Positions 23,869 through 35,820 of a DNA stretch of 64,000 bases are shown here, one piece after another. The stretch comes from Auricularia sp. M13 (taxonomy: Eukaryota > Basidiomycota > Agaricomycetes > Auriculariales > Auriculariaceae). Position numbers and translations under genes: made by a program. The DNA lies in assembly GCA_037042915.1 (NCBI GenBank), contig CM073204.1:1054001-1118000 (forward strand), in the 5' to 3' direction. The notes under the pieces were generated by a model. It was not told the DNA's origin. It did no database searches and was given only the letters and a program-made list of their open reading frames with translations. The number at the start of each line of letters is the position of its first letter. Positions within the stretch are counted from its first letter, which is position 1.

Positions 23869-24899
23869 ATGACGTCCTTCCTGCTTAGCGGCTACTTCGG
23901 TCTTGCCAACGGCCGTCGCGTATCATCGGAGAACCCAAACACGCACAAGACCACGCATCATGTTCTGTATGATACGGTCATTCAGACCAGTGGCGTCGAT
24001 GTCTCTGCTGAGATCAGGACTTGGTCTCCCGCCAATGAAGCACTCCTGCCAGACGGGACCGTTGCGGACATACTCGGGAAGGTGTACGCGCCTCCTAACG
24101 GCACGATGTGGATTGATGTCATCCATTTGGCCGCATTTCCGGGAGATGCGTCTTCTGCGGATTATGAAGATAGGATTCCTGAACGACCATTCCCGACCTT
24201 TTTCGTGCTCGGACATACCAGTAGCATCCCGGAGACAATGGATGACACAGCCTCCGTTGGTTACTCTGTGACAACGTCCGACTACGTCCGTGATCAGGCA
24301 CGTTCGTCGCGCGTGTAGTAAGCAATTATTCATCTAGCAATGGGGACTTTATCTTACCTGAAGATAGCTGTCGTTTTGATGGAGGAAAACCGCGTTGGAA
24401 GAAAACACCGCGTCCGCAGCCGGGCGTGCCTGTTTTCGTCATTGGACTTGCGCATGGGCTTCATCTTGCAAGCGGTAATCTGTTGATAGACGTGGACCAG
24501 GTTCAGCTCAACGTTGGCGGGACCTCAAGCTCTGCGTCTGCTGCGCGAGCGGAATTGGGAGGTGCACCGGCGAAGCGTAGAAAGTTTCCGCTGAGTTCAG
24601 TGACTCCTGCCACCAAGTCAGAGTCAGGAGGGTGAGTGTGAGCTTTTCATTGCTTCGCAGCTTCCTAATGTAGAAGTATCTCAGCGCAGAGACCCAGCAG
24701 GGAACCGCGGTAGCAGATGAGGTGGTCCTCCCTCCGCCAGACCAATCTTTGGAATCGAGCGGGAGCGCGTAAGTACACGAAGTGGACCTGATTAGATCCA
24801 ACTTTCTCACTATGCTACAGGTCTGGACGCCGGTCTGTGGCTAAACAGCGGAGGGCTGTAAAGAGGAAGCTGGTGATTGATGAGGCAGAGGAAGAATGA
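23869..24899 (+). CDS. Family B member B3, basic C-terminus
   Basis: Exon 1 (from 23869) starts MTSFLLSGYFGLANG and contains LLPDGTVADILGKVYAPPN, MWIDVIHLAAFPGD and PFPTFFVLGHTSSIPE, matching domain 1 of B4-B6. It ends near TSDYVRDQ. An intron near 24311-24361, whose borders are not certain, leads to the domain-2 motif PVFVIGLAHGLHLASG, LLIDVDQVQLNVGG. Two further phase-2 introns (donors after 24632 and 24768) enclose an 84-nt exon, and the last exon encodes AKQRRAVKRKLVIDEAEEE, a basic cluster followed by an acidic SIM-like end. Probably nuclear by inference. No break seen. Confidence 0.65.
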
Positions 24900-25680
24900 G
24901 ATCTCTGTGTCCCTCGAATTTGATAGTGATGGTCTCTTGCGAATTGGCAGGCTCTTGATGTCAATGTACATATTGCGAAACCTCCGTGAATACCAGGCTC
25001 ATAAGCAGCTATGATCTAATTCTGAACCTATCCTCTATTCAACACGGGCATAGTCAGCGCCAAGACGATCATGATGGTGGCAGGAGTCTCATATGCTGTA
25101 TATGAGACAATGTTGTCTACAAAACTTCATCTGAGACATTAAATCCTTGACAGGTAAAGACCACAGGCTGAGGTCATATATACCACGCCTGCGGGAGGTA
25201 AATTCATGGCTTCCCATATGTTCAGTGAGATTTTCCGGCAGCACGGTAGTATTTTGTGTGAGCGAAGTCGCTACTGTGCAACATTGCGCCTTTGCCTTGA
25301 GAATGTAAGAATACACATATCCTTTCCTCAAATATAAGAGCTGAATGTCCTAGAGAGTGGTACTTCGGATAATAATGGTGACGACTGATGTGCCAGAACT
25401 GGTTGGCAGTCTCATGGAGTTCGCGGTCGAGGATAGTGTACCTTGCTTCTTTATAATGCCAACATCCGTGCTTCACAGGCGTTAAAATAAGTACATATAA
25501 TTGGAGAGAAATCGAATGACGTGAATATACAGAACACAATTCTGTCTCGCGCGTGTCATATTGGCGCGGGAGACGGGGTCGGATGTAAACCGTGTCGAAC
25601 TCCGACACTTGCTCGCTCCCACAGTATAAATGGTTTGCTCAAGACCCATCCGCCTGCCCAGATCGCTTCCTCTCTCCCGC
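24900..25680. other. Intergenic between B3 and H2, with a TGTCTCA-type palindrome
   Basis: No gene recognised. GTCTCATAT GCTGT ATATGAGAC forms an inverted repeat at 25086-25108, the same core as the promoter motif of this gene set. The H2 promoter (TATAAA at 25625-25630) closes the interval. Confidence 0.5.
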
Positions 25681-26208
25681 AATGCGCTGTGCTCAGACAT
25701 ACGGTGCGCAGCTACGCTCTTGGCAACGTCTGTGCTTGGCTCAGTCTGCACCCTGCAGGTTGCCGTTGCGCGCTTCATCGCGAGCAGTCCTTCGCCGTCA
25801 AGTCGGCCAATGACTATCCGCTGCAGGCTCTTTATGTGCGTAAATTACTACCGCCTGCGTTCTATGTGCTCACTTTTGTGTTAGTGTTACTACGCAGAGC
25901 GCTGCAGTAAATCCTGCAGCGGTCTTCCCTTCATCGATTGGGGCCGCATTCAGCAGCCTCGGTACCCGCGCACCTGGGCTGCTCGCGCTTTTCGGCGCCT
26001 CCCACACATTAGCATTCTTCGCAAACGCCTGAGGCATGCCCGCAGGAGGTTGTTCGGCTTGGAGTTTGATGTGCACATGGAGCTTGCGTCGTCTTCGCGT
26101 GCGGACCGTACTGTCCGTCGCCACGCCGAGTTTTTCGAGTCTTGGATGGAACATCTTCATGCCTTCCTTGATGACGCAGATGTTGCATTGTCCCGCCGCT
26201 CGGTGTAG
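25681..26208 (+). CDS. Family H member H2 (partial model)
   Basis: The second exon is clear: SGLPFIDWGRIQQPRY, PRTWAARAFRRLPH, then RRLFGLEFDVHMELASSSR and HAEFFESWMEHLHAFLDD, ending RRSV at about 26207. Order and spacing match H1 and H4 (LP..., W, long helix, aromatic-rich end). An intron with GTGCG donor near 25840 precedes it. The first exon is uncertain: an ATG at 25681 lies 50 bp after a TATAAA, but the frame leading into the intron is not settled. Function unknown. Confidence 0.45.
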
Positions 26209-26553
26209 GTGTAGTTTGTATATGGACTTGATTTACGAATGTGATTGTATCTTGAGTTTATAATAAATTGCTGTACTATCCAGAAACTCTTCTCGTCGCG
26301 AGCTCGTTCTTAACTGCAAGCAAACCACAATCCCAATCCAGCACAATCCCAAACCGGCTAGCAACGAGCTCGTTGTATCTGCGTGCTGTGTTCGGCACCA
26401 AATTCATGACAGTTGTCATTTTAGAGTCCGATGTCTCTGATCAAGAGTTCGAGACCGTGTCGCGTCAACACCAGCTGATTGAGTTTAAACCTGAGACTTT
26501 GGTTCAGGCTTGAGCTGTGAGATCTTGATCACGCGAGCCTGGGATCTGTGATT

Positions 26554-26560
26554 TATAAAG
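26554..26560 (+). promoter_or_regulatory. TATA box of B4
   Basis: TATAAAG 62 bp before the B4 ATG at 26622; ATGTCTCTG lies about 115 bp further upstream. Confidence 0.5.
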
Positions 26561-26621
26561 GCTGCGCGTGGACTGCCAGCTCGACGTCAAACTCGCCATT
26601 GTCTATCGCTCTTCGCCAATC

Positions 26622-27693
26622 ATGCTGTACATCGACACTCAAATCGACCTCTTCAAGCCCACATTATCCTCGGTGGAGTCTGGTGGAGGCAGCCACTGCG
26701 CTACGTATCTCTCTGAGTTGGTGATGAACAGTATGTCATTGAGCCTTGCCCTGTGCACATGAGCCTCATATTTCACAGACGACGTCTTCCCTGTGACCGT
26801 GGCTCTTCCCCTGCAGAAGCCCGATGCCAAGTTGCTGCCGTCCGCCACCAACGCACATCTTTCGGGATGCTTCAGCGTCGTCGGCAGATCGATCTTGGTC
26901 ACTGCTTGCGAGCTGATCCCTCTCTATGTCGCTACAACACCCTCCACTCGCTCGGCGGCTGCAGCACTGTACGAGCCGTCGTTGACTGTCACCGGCGTTG
27001 TGTCATCTGGTCGCATCGTTGACCTTGGCAATCCCGCTGCTGTTGTTGTCGATCTGACGTGTGACAACTCGGATCGTTGGCCTTATAAACCGACGGTCAT
27101 CAGGTAGATCGTTTTCTCCTCGGAGGTTCTGTCGCTAATTTGCCATTTTGCAAGATGCTGCTTTAACAGGGATGAGAAGCGGTTCCGTACTCTCATTCCT
27201 CTGGTCCGCGACATGCCCTTGATTGTATGCGGCAAACTATTCGGCTGGGCCGACGACAAACTCGCAATCGATGTGCATGAGATTCGGTGCAACAACGTCG
27301 GCCTTTCACCCGAAAGGCCTCTCGCAATGTTTCCCAGCCCGTTTACACGCTGCAGCTTTGTCAACGACTACGCTGTGTTGGCCGAGGCTCCTCCGGCCTA
27401 TAGTCCAGGTCCTGTGACTATTCCCGAGTACGTTGTTAAGTTAACTTTGCCGGAGAATATGGTAGCTGACGGTCCACAGGGAAGACGATATTCCAATCGT
27501 TATAGATGTATCGGATTCCGAGGATGATAATCCAAGCGCCTGCTTGGATTCAGTTCCGTCTGGAAACAAGTTGCTCGCCGAGCGGGCGATCACCGATCGA
27601 GTCATTCGCTCGCGCCGACGCTATACTAAGAGCCCACACCCCCGGAGCCCCTTAGCTCAAGCTGCAACGATTTCCGACCTTGCATCTCAGTAG
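26622..27693 (+). CDS. Family B member B4, 301 aa, with two SUMO-interaction-like motifs
   Basis: Four exons (26622-26730, 26779-27103, 27170-27427, 27480-27693) with introns of 48-66 bp; phases agree and give an intact 301-aa protein. Domain 1: LPLQKPDAKLLPSATNAHL, SILVTACELIPLYV, SLTVTGVVSSGRIVDLG. Then AAVVVDLTCDNSD at about residue 125. Domain 2: RDEKRFRTLIPLV, PLIVCGKLFGWADDKLAID, EIRCNNVG. The last exon opens EDDIPIVIDVSDSEDD, then SRRRYTKSPHPRSP. Both VVVDLT+acid and IVIDV+SDSEDD have the form of SUMO-interacting motifs. Close paralogue of B5 (LLITASTLIP, LAGVVSSDTR). Inferred nuclear; biochemical role unknown. Confidence 0.75.
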
Positions 27694-29031
27694 TTTCCCT
27701 TGATCATCGTGCCCATTTTTTGTAGTATTCTGAGACTGCCGCTGTATGTTCGTAAATAACGTGGCCGTGCTAATATCAATCGTGCGATCACCCTTGAAAT
27801 GAGTGACATTTGAGTAGTGGCCTTATATTACTGATAGAGAGAAACTACCTGAGACTACATAGTTGCGCTTATGCACGAGTGTCTACTGGGAGTACGACCC
27901 GTAACGTATACTAATCTGAAGTATATGTTAGGCGTGGCAATATCTGCAGGTGTTCTGCGCACCGCTGGTATACGTCCTGAGTAAGCCTGGGATTCATGGG
28001 AGAACTCTGGGCGCGAGCACCGCTCACTTCAGCGCTGGGAGACTGGCGGCGGGCTGCGTAGGAGGGAGGGCGCCGCGGCAGTGGACAAACGGACCGTGGA
28101 ATCTGCGTCGCGCTTTGAGATGCTGCTTATCCTGCGCGAAGCAGTAGGTCACGACCCTTTCAACAGTGTTTGTGTTCTGCGAGCTGATACGTGAAACGCA
28201 TCTTGCGTGAGCTGCCTGTCTTCGCTGTTCTCAATACTCTCCGCGAACCGCGAGCTCTCCAACCTGTGGCGTCGGTTGCGACGTCCTTCAGCCACGCGAT
28301 ACGCATATTCCGCGCGACGACGCTGAAAGCTGTTCAACGTTATAAGCACCGATGAAGCGAGCTGCATGTACACGCTGACCATCATCGCGCGCTCAGGTGA
28401 CTCCCCCGTGTCTAGCACGCGATTTTGAGCGCACTTTTACGTTGTCGGTGGCGACGGAGACGAGATTTGACCTAGGCGGCGACCTGGATGACGCGGGGTT
28501 GTCGATCCAGGGAATCCGTGCGGACGGGTTCCGTGCGAATGTCCGCGTCAGCGGCGCAAAAACGACGAGCCGACGACTGACGTCGTCGCGTGCGACCACC
28601 AGGAGGGGACTGAGACCACCGCAGCATCTTGGACGGAGGCTGCAGCGACAAGCCTTGCAGGTGATGATGGCGATCATTCGCAGTGAGGGACGTGCTCTGC
28701 AAACTGTCAATCTCAGCGGCTAGCTTAACACTCACCTCGTCGTAAGAGATGGCAAACAGACCACTGACACTGCCGTTGGGACGTTGGTCGGCGGCGTTGA
28801 GGGCAATACTTGCTCGCGGTGGCGGTGCGCCACTGAATTCGCGGTAATGGCAAGGGGCGGATTCTGCGCGATGACCATGGTTGAACGCGCCATCGCCAGC
28901 GCAGGCGCGTCGGTAGTCTCGGCAACCTCACTTCAGGTCTCGGTCTTGCCCAATGATTCGTGGAGGCTGATGTCTGACGCGCATGTACTGAGACATGTTG
29001 TTGATCAGTCATGTGTTGCCTCCTCACGAGC
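27694..29031. other. Intergenic; possible decayed minus-strand gene at about 28150-28990
   Basis: Minus-strand reading frames such as 28149-28418, 28393-28710 and 28725-29033 are contiguous and might be exons of a decayed gene (one frame reads EVAETTDAPALAMARSTMV), but no domain is recognisable and no splice model holds. The stretch 27694-28150 shows nothing. Confidence 0.3.
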
Positions 29032-29038
29032 ATATAAA
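28989..29038 (+). promoter_or_regulatory. H3 promoter: TGAGACA and TATAAA
   Basis: TGAGACA at 28989-28995 and TATAAA at 29033-29038, about 68 bp before the H3 ATG. Confidence 0.5.
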
Positions 29039-29105
29039 CCTGGGACCAATCTGCTAAACTTGACTTGCGACCTGCATATTGCTCTCTGGATCATATTTAG
29101 CCGCG

Positions 29106-29523
29106 ATGACCTTTCGAAAGCTGGAAAACTCCGTAAGTAATTCCGTTTAATCCGCATTTGATTACACACCGATCCTCTTAGCAGTATTTCCTGTCGCGCA
29201 CGCCGGCTGTTGTCGGTAATCTGCCCAGGATCAATATCCGGTTGATGCATCGTCGTACCTATGTGAAAGCGTGGGTTCAGCATGCTATACGAACCGTTAG
29301 ATGCGTGCACGAGGTCCTGGCGCGCCTGCATCACATGCAGGTGATCTACGAGGGTATAGGTGGATTAATGCTCCACGAAGTCTGCCAGCGCGATGTCAGT
29401 GCAAAGAAACTACATGCGGCATGGTCGAGAATCAATACCTGGTTTGCAGATCACATTGTGTTCTTCGAGACTGCTGTTTCACTTTGTTACGGATCGTGCG
29501 AGCATTGTACCGAGCGCCCCTGA
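29106..29523 (+). CDS. Family H member H3, 121 aa
   Basis: A short first exon (29106-29132, MTFRKLENS) and a second exon (29185-29523) around a 52-bp phase-0 intron. Exon 2 reads YFLSRTPAVVGNLPRINIR, RTYVKAWVQHAIRTVRCVH, then GIGGLMLHEVCQRD and INTWFADHIVFFETAVSL, and ends with a small cysteine group CYGSCEHC. The NLPRI..W block matches H5 and H6 and the LP..W block of H1 and H4. No known domain; predicted helical. Intact. Confidence 0.65.
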
Positions 29524-29526
29524 AAA

Positions 29527-29569
29527 TGTCTCAGTCTACCAAACTTATGTCAATAGAACAGATATAAAA
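29527..29569 (+). promoter_or_regulatory. H4 promoter: TGTCTCA and TATAAAA
   Basis: TGTCTCA at 29527-29533, only a few bases after the H3 stop, and TATAAAA at 29563-29569, 35 bp before the H4 ATG. H3 and H4 are only 80 bp apart, so this small interval must hold the whole core promoter. Confidence 0.55.
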
Positions 29570-29603
29570 CGCGCAGCTGGTCGGGTGCAGGCGTGTAATT
29601 ACC

Positions 29604-30083
29604 ATGTCCGCGTTACTGAACAAACGAGCTTTGCGCGCACGCCTGTTGCGTGCCATCGACCGCTTTGTCAACTTGGATGTAGACGTAGTTCCGCGCAATC
29701 TTTTACCTGTAAGATTATGAAAGACTGATAAATCATCTCATCGACATTACGAGCAGGCTTACTTCGTTCTCGGTAATCCAGTTGTAGGTCTTGGTCTTCC
29801 ACATGTTATGTGCGACCCTGCTGGCTTTGTGTCTGTTCGAAATCTTGCCAACTGGATCCAGCTTTCGCGAGAGAGATGGGAGAATCTGGATGAAGTTCTG
29901 GAACTTAGCATGAGGAGGTTGGAATGTTATGTGGAGCGTCACATCAAACGGTTAAAGAGATCTACAATAGCGAACATTGATCTGTTAGAACGCCATGATA
30001 TTTTGGCAACGTGGACTTACAGTATGACCGCCTTTATCGAATTAATAGAGTCCTGCGAGTGGCATCACAAGAGGGCGCATTGA
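29604..30083 (+). CDS. Family H member H4, 143 aa
   Basis: Two exons (29604-29708, 29757-30083) around a 48-bp phase-0 intron give 143 aa. It begins MSALLNKRALRARLLRAID, and the first exon ends VPRNLLP (H1: VPLNLLQ at the same place). Then AYFVLGNPVVGLGLPHVM, NLANWIQLSRERWENLDEV, YVERHIKRLKRST and ATWTYSMTAFIELIES. Intact, no known domain, predicted all-helical. Lies directly downstream of H3 on the same strand. Confidence 0.65.
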
Positions 30084-30132
30084 ATGCACGAAAGCTTCAT
30101 GTACATAGTATCGTTGCGCCTGTGAATGATAA

Positions 30133-30800
30133 TCATTCTTGACTTGATCTTCTGAAAGACACGGCGACGTACCATTGCGACGCGAACGTCTCGTCCATGT
30201 TAATCGTGTGTGCGCCCTTGACCCAGCACCACACGGCCGAATTGAGCGGGCCATCTGCACTCGGCGGCTCCATCACATAGTGCACGGCGATACTGCCCGC
30301 GCGATTTGAACTGGAAGCGCAGATTGCTGGTGGGCAGCGTTGACTTCCAATAATGTCGGCTGTCGAGCGTGAGGCTGATCTCTCCGGGACTTTGCTGGGT
30401 GAAACGCAAGCCAGCCAGGGCCGTAGAACAGCGACGGGAACGGGTTCACGACGTCTTTCGCGCTCACACAAAAAGACTCAACCTCGCTCAGGTGCTGCGC
30501 CTCGCTCATCCGGTTATTCATCCGCGTGACACAGGAAGCCACGCGTTGGCGAGAACATTTGCACGGCTTTAGATGCTGCACGTGTTGAAGGCAAGCACCA
30601 GGAGTAGGGGTATCGGATAAACAGCGAGCAGCGAAAGCTGGAGCCTGCGTGCGGTTAGACGATTTATTAGGGATACCTGCGCAAAATGCGAGCAGTACCG
30701 TCCGGACAGCAAGATGACCAGCGAAAAGTCGGAGTTTGGTCTGCGGGCTGCGCGGGCCGGATTGCGTCCTGCTGAGTCAGCGTGCTCAGGTTCTGTCACG
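30133..30800 (-). CDS. Unrecognised minus-strand gene, fragmentary
   Basis: Adjacent minus frames read LSLLAVYPIPLLLVLAFNT (a likely membrane anchor near the N-terminus), then DVVNPFPSLFYGPGW, ISLTLDSRHYWKSTLPTSN, and AVHYVMEPPSADGPLNSAV, WVKGAHTINMDETFASQWYV. These look like protein in several frames, so introns or frameshifts must separate them; I could not build a consistent model. It may be a type II membrane protein. TGTCTCA also occurs upstream on this strand (about 30815). It lies between H4 and the Helitron. Confidence 0.3.
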
Positions 30801-30931
30801 TCTCACAAATTGCATCTGAGACAACGATAGCGTCTCACTCATACGATTTCAGACCCTACGTTCAGTCCAGAGAGGGTATTTAGCTGTCATTCGTTGACCT
30901 CGAGTCAATAGCTGTGATCTAACCCGACATC

Positions 30932-33900
30932 ATGGTGTCATCCCTCGCATCAGTAGACGACACGTGGAAGGTCGCCCGTGTTCTGAAAAACACGCTGTGG
31001 TGGGGTAAGAACAAGCGAACACAGGCACCGAACCATTGCCAGTACTGTGGCATAGAGCTTCTCACCGGCGAATCGTCTGGATTTTGCTGCGGACCCGGTG
31101 GAGAGAAATTCAACGACGTTGAACCACTCCCACCACTTCCTGACGAGTTTACGACTTTCCTAGGAGATCCTAGAGTTTCATCGCTCTCGCGCACTCTGAA
31201 TCTCATATATACGTTTGCACAGTTAGAATCAACTGCTCAATTTCCGGATTACGGTGGCATGCCCGCTCATTTTGCTGTGCAAGGCCGTATCTACCATCGT
31301 GTACGTCCCGATCATACAAATTCCGCCGTGCGTTGGCTTTTGTACGACGGGTTTATGCAAGGGAGGGCTCCACACACGGGCGCGGGGTGGTTCCAGCTCT
31401 TGCCGCAGGAATGGATTGATGCCCTTGGTGCCGCATTACTACGTGTTAACCCTTATGTGCACTATATCAATGTATTTAGACAAAGCCGTGAGAGCGATTT
31501 GCCAAACGTGCAACTACTCATACGTGAAGCGGGTACCAATGAGATTGCTGGGATCATGTGCTTCGAGAACACGATCGCTTCCGACGTCAAGGTAATGCTG
31601 ACCACTACTCTCGGCGAACAGTATTAACAGGCAAAATAGTTGCGGTCCATTATTATATCAAAGAAACGCGAGCCACAGGCGGGATTTGTGGATGATGTGC
31701 GCAGAACGCAGCGCAATGTACATTCAATCTCCGCTGTCAACCGTTTCTGGGAGCCGCTCGTCTATCCCCTTTTTTTCCCACACGGCACGTTGGGCTGGGG
31801 ACGAGCAGCGCGACGGCCTGCTATAGGGCTAGACTCCAATGACGACGATACAATTACGAGCCAGCTCTGGCATTGCCGCGCTCGACTTCTGCGCGAGGAT
31901 CGTTTTGCGGTGTTCGGCCGTCTGACGAATGAATATGTTGTCGACATGTTCACGCGAAATATTGAGTCTAGACTGGCGTACATTCGCGCGGGTCAGCTCG
32001 CTGCTCGCCGCGAGGATGCTGCGTTGATGGGCGTGGACACGCACTGCGAGCAGGAAAACGTCTTTCTTCCGGCGTCGTTTCTTGGCTCAAATGCTTGGTG
32101 TTCAGAGCAGATTGCAGATGCACTGACTATTGCTGCTAACTGCGGCGTGCCGCGTTCTTCATTACGATGACCTGCAACCCGACTGGCCTGAAATTCGCGA
32201 AAAGCTGCGCCCGGGTCAAAATTGGTCTGACGTTCCTATTGTGGTCGTGCGAGTATTCAAGCAGAAACTTGCTGTACTGCTCAAAACCCTCAAGACGATG
32301 TTTCCCAATGCCGGGCGAGTGGTGCGTGTTCTTTTTCTCATGGTGCTCGTTTACTAATTTACTACATTCAGGTGTACCGACTATTCGCCGTCGAGTTTCA
32401 GAAAAGAGGCTTACCGCATTGCCATATTCTGATCAAATTCGAGAGGGACTGCTTGGCGCCTAGCGATGTCGATCGCATAGTGTCCGCTGAAATGCCTCAA
32501 AATTCGTCGGACGCGGCCTTGGTCCACCGCTTCATGCGTCATAATCATCCCAGCGCAGATGAACTACCTGAGTACTGTCAGCCGAAAGCGCGTCGCTTCG
32601 CCTACGCCGAACCCCTCCCTCCAAATCTCTGTCGTTTCGGTTATCCCAAAGCCATGCAGGAAACCACGACGTTCGCATTTGACGGGCGGCCGCAGTATCG
32701 TCGACGTAGTCCTGCGGACAGCATGGTAGTACCTCACTGCCTGCCATTGCTGCGCGCTCTTGAATGCCATATCAATTTCGAGGTTGCAAATTCATCCCAT
32801 ATCTTTCAATATCTTTTCAAGTATATCCGAAAGGGTTCGTGCATTACGTTCAGTAGTTGTGAGCCCGTTGGCTGATTGATCTCTAGGCGTGGACAAGGCG
32901 CACGTGCGTCTGCGCCCCGATGGTACAGAGGTTGTCGACGAAATTGACAACTATTGGCGGGCGCGTTATCTGTCCGCTGGTGAAGCTGCCTGGCGCATCA
33001 TGGGATTCCATGTGTCGAGCAAATATCCCGGTGTCACAGGCCTACCCATCCATTTACCAGCGTCACGAAAACACCGTCAGTATCAGCGCGCGCACGGGCC
33101 TGTCAGTAACTTTTCTCTCTTGGACCGCTATTTCCACCGGCCTACTGGAGTTTTTGTGTCTGGTCAGGAGACTCTGTCCTTTGCCGATCTCACATACACG
33201 GAGTTCTATACCAGATTTCGTCATATACCGTGGGATTCGCGGCTGCTCAATAATCCTGGTGTCTACCAAGAATCTGATGTGCTCGACGGCGATGTCACAA
33301 GGCTGGTCTTGCAGCGGACTGAGATTCACCGTCATTTTGTACGTGTTGCCTCTGTGAAACCTTCTCAGGGCGAACTTTTCTATCTACGAGCCATTCTTCT
33401 CAATCGTCCGGCGAGTTCCTTTCTCGACGCGCGCACGTTTGGCACGGTGGTGTATCCGACGTACCAAGAAGCTGCGCAGTCTATGGGCCTGTTTGCTGAT
33501 CGGAACAAGGCAAATTTTGCACTCCATGAGGCCGTACAGTCCCTCAGAACGCCGCGACAGATCCGTTTGCTCTTCGTTCACCTCATTGTGCACGATTCTG
33601 GAGAGGTCGACTTCCCCTTGAAATTATGGGAACTGTTCCGTGACGAGCTGAGCATGGATTTTTATTATGACAACGGAGGTTCACGAACAGCGGCTTACTC
33701 GAGGGCTCTGCAAGAGTTGGCGCTTATGCTCGAGGAGTTTGGCCGGAGCCTAGACGACTTGGGATTGCCTCAACCCACTTCGTTTGTGGGCAAGGTCGCG
33801 TATGAGCTTGACAGATGGGCTCCCCACCTTATCAAGTTCAGAAACAACGTCGCGGCAGCCGTCCCGCGATTGACTGTAGAGCAGCGGGAGATTTTCAACC

Positions 33901-35281
33901 AGGTGGTCGATGCAATAGAGAATGACCGACCTCTACTGCTATTCATCGATGGGAAGGCTGGACGTGGAAAAACCTTCCTTATCAATGTTATCTGCGATTA
34001 CGTTCGTTCCAGGAGCGAAATTGTACTTCCCACTGCCACATCTGCATTTGCTGCGCTTCTATATGAAGGCGGACGTACGACGCATTCATGCTTCAAGGTA
34101 TGTTATTATCATCTGCTCAAAAGCCTGCTGATAGAGGCTTTCAGATACCTGTTGATGAAAATAATGAGCTGCTCTGATCACCGATCGAGCAGGGCGACTC
34201 CCGCGCCCAACTACTACAGGAGTTTCGCGTCCTCATATGGGACGAAGCTCCTATGGCTAATCGGGCTGCCTTGGGGTGTGTGGAAGAGACTTGCCGGCGT
34301 GTTACGGGCGACACTCGACCCTTTGGAGGGAAAATCGTCATTCTTGCGGGCGATTTCAGGCAAACATGTCCTGTGGTTCGTCGCGGGACTCGTGCTCAGG
34401 TGGTCGATGCCTCTATTCGCCGTTCGCCACTCTGGAATCTCTTTACCATCCGGCGCCTCACTATCCCAATACGCAACGCGGACGACATTGAATACTCCAC
34501 ATGGGTGGATTCCATCGGGGATGGCGCTGGTCCGCAGGTTCCTTTGCATTTGCTGCGGCATGTCCAAACAGAGGAGGAGATGATCGATTTCGTCTATCCT
34601 CAGGAAGTTATCAACAATCCGAAGGCGTGTCTAAAGAGGTCAATTCTCTGCCCCACGAACAGACAGATAGATCGCTACAACGCTCAGATCCTTGATCGCG
34701 TTGCCGGCGTGGCACGAACTTATCTATCTGCGGACAGGATCAAGGAGGAAGAGGAAGCCGGCATGCCAGAACGCGGAATTGCGTCTCTAGACTATGCGGC
34801 GCGCGCTCCGATACCTGGACTTCCCGGCCATTCCGTAACAATCAAGACTAATGCCGTTTTTCGACTCTTGCGCAATTTTTCTATCTCCCGCGGGCTCGTC
34901 AAGAACGTCAGAGTCGTAGTCATGGATGTGGGAGTGCGCTTGATCACAGTCCGTGTGCTTAGGGACACTGTGGCTGGTGTTGCGATCGACGAGGAAGACA
35001 TCCTCATTCCGCGCATTACCTTCGAGACATTCCTGCCTGAAACTCGAAGAACGTTGCAACGACGTCAATTTCCTCTAGCTCCAGCCTACGCCACGACATT
35101 CAACAGTTGCCAAGGCTTGACACTGGATGTTGTGGCTATGGACTTATGTCGACCTGTCTTTTCCCACGGGCAACTGTACACCGCGGTTTCGCGGGTGAGA
35201 CGCCGCGAGCATGGAATCGTTAGACTTCCCGGTGGTCAGGATAGCGCGGAAAATGTAACATATACCGAGATACTATTATAG
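30932..35281 (+). mobile_element. Helitron RepHel coding region, decayed
   Basis: Rolling-circle DNA transposon. The protein begins with a CxxC...CC finger (HCQYCGIELL, GFCCGPGG), then the Helitron-like N-terminal domain (FWEPLVYPLFFPHGTLGWG), the HUH-type Rep block (EFQKRGLPHCHILIKFE) and YLFKYIRKG. The PIF1-type helicase has Walker A DGKAGRGKT, Walker B LIWDEAPMAN, GDFRQTCPV and CQGLTLDVVAMDL..YTAVSRVRR. Introns are visible at 31592-31639, about 32326-32371, 32837-32886 and 34099-34144. Two frame changes lie around 32150-32200 (FFITMTCNP versus DWPEIREKL) and an in-frame TGA at 34175. So it is probably inactive but recently so. I could not place the TC 5' end or the hairpin-CTRR 3' end. Confidence 0.85.
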
Positions 35282-35612
35282 GTTCAATGTTCATACAACT
35301 ATCATTAGTATAAATACAGTAGTATTATAGTAGGCCGTCGCCGCTATTGCGAGATCACGAGCAGCCCGCACTGCTCAAAAACTATTTTAACTCTTCAAGT
35401 GCCTGCAGCCCAGCGTATAGCATTTTATAGGGCAAAAAAACTACCTTGGAGGTGTATCAGGCCATGTAGTTGTGCGAGGAGGTGAAAGGCGCTGGTACGC
35501 ACTTAGCTTCCGGCTGCCAAATGCTCTGCTGGAAAAGATCCAGCCGTGGTAACGCGGAAATGATTCAATGAGTATCTGGATTCAGAGTGTCTCTAAGGCC
35601 TTCAGAAGTCGT

Positions 35613-35763
35613 TGTCTCATATTTCATTGGTAAGACAACTGCGGAGACTGGAACGCTTATGTAATCAACGTCTACATCCGTCTGACAGCTGTCACGGGAA
35701 CAATGTCGCACAACACACATTCCAGACACTCGAGTTATTGTTACAGGTTTTTGGGCTATAAAA
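35613..35763 (+). promoter_or_regulatory. B5 promoter: TGTCTCA and TATAAAA
   Basis: TGTCTCA at 35613-35619 and TATAAAA at 35757-35763, 58 bp before the ATG at 35821. Confidence 0.5.
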
Positions 35764-35820
35764 CCAAACACATCCCGACCTTTTGGCCATCAGATTTCAC
35801 GCCGTGGGTCTTCGCATCAC

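Noticed and set aside
35282-35420. AT-rich TACTATTATAG / AGTATTATAGTAG sequence as the Helitron 3' end
   Set aside because: No clear hairpin followed by CTRR at an A/T junction; the boundary stays undefined.
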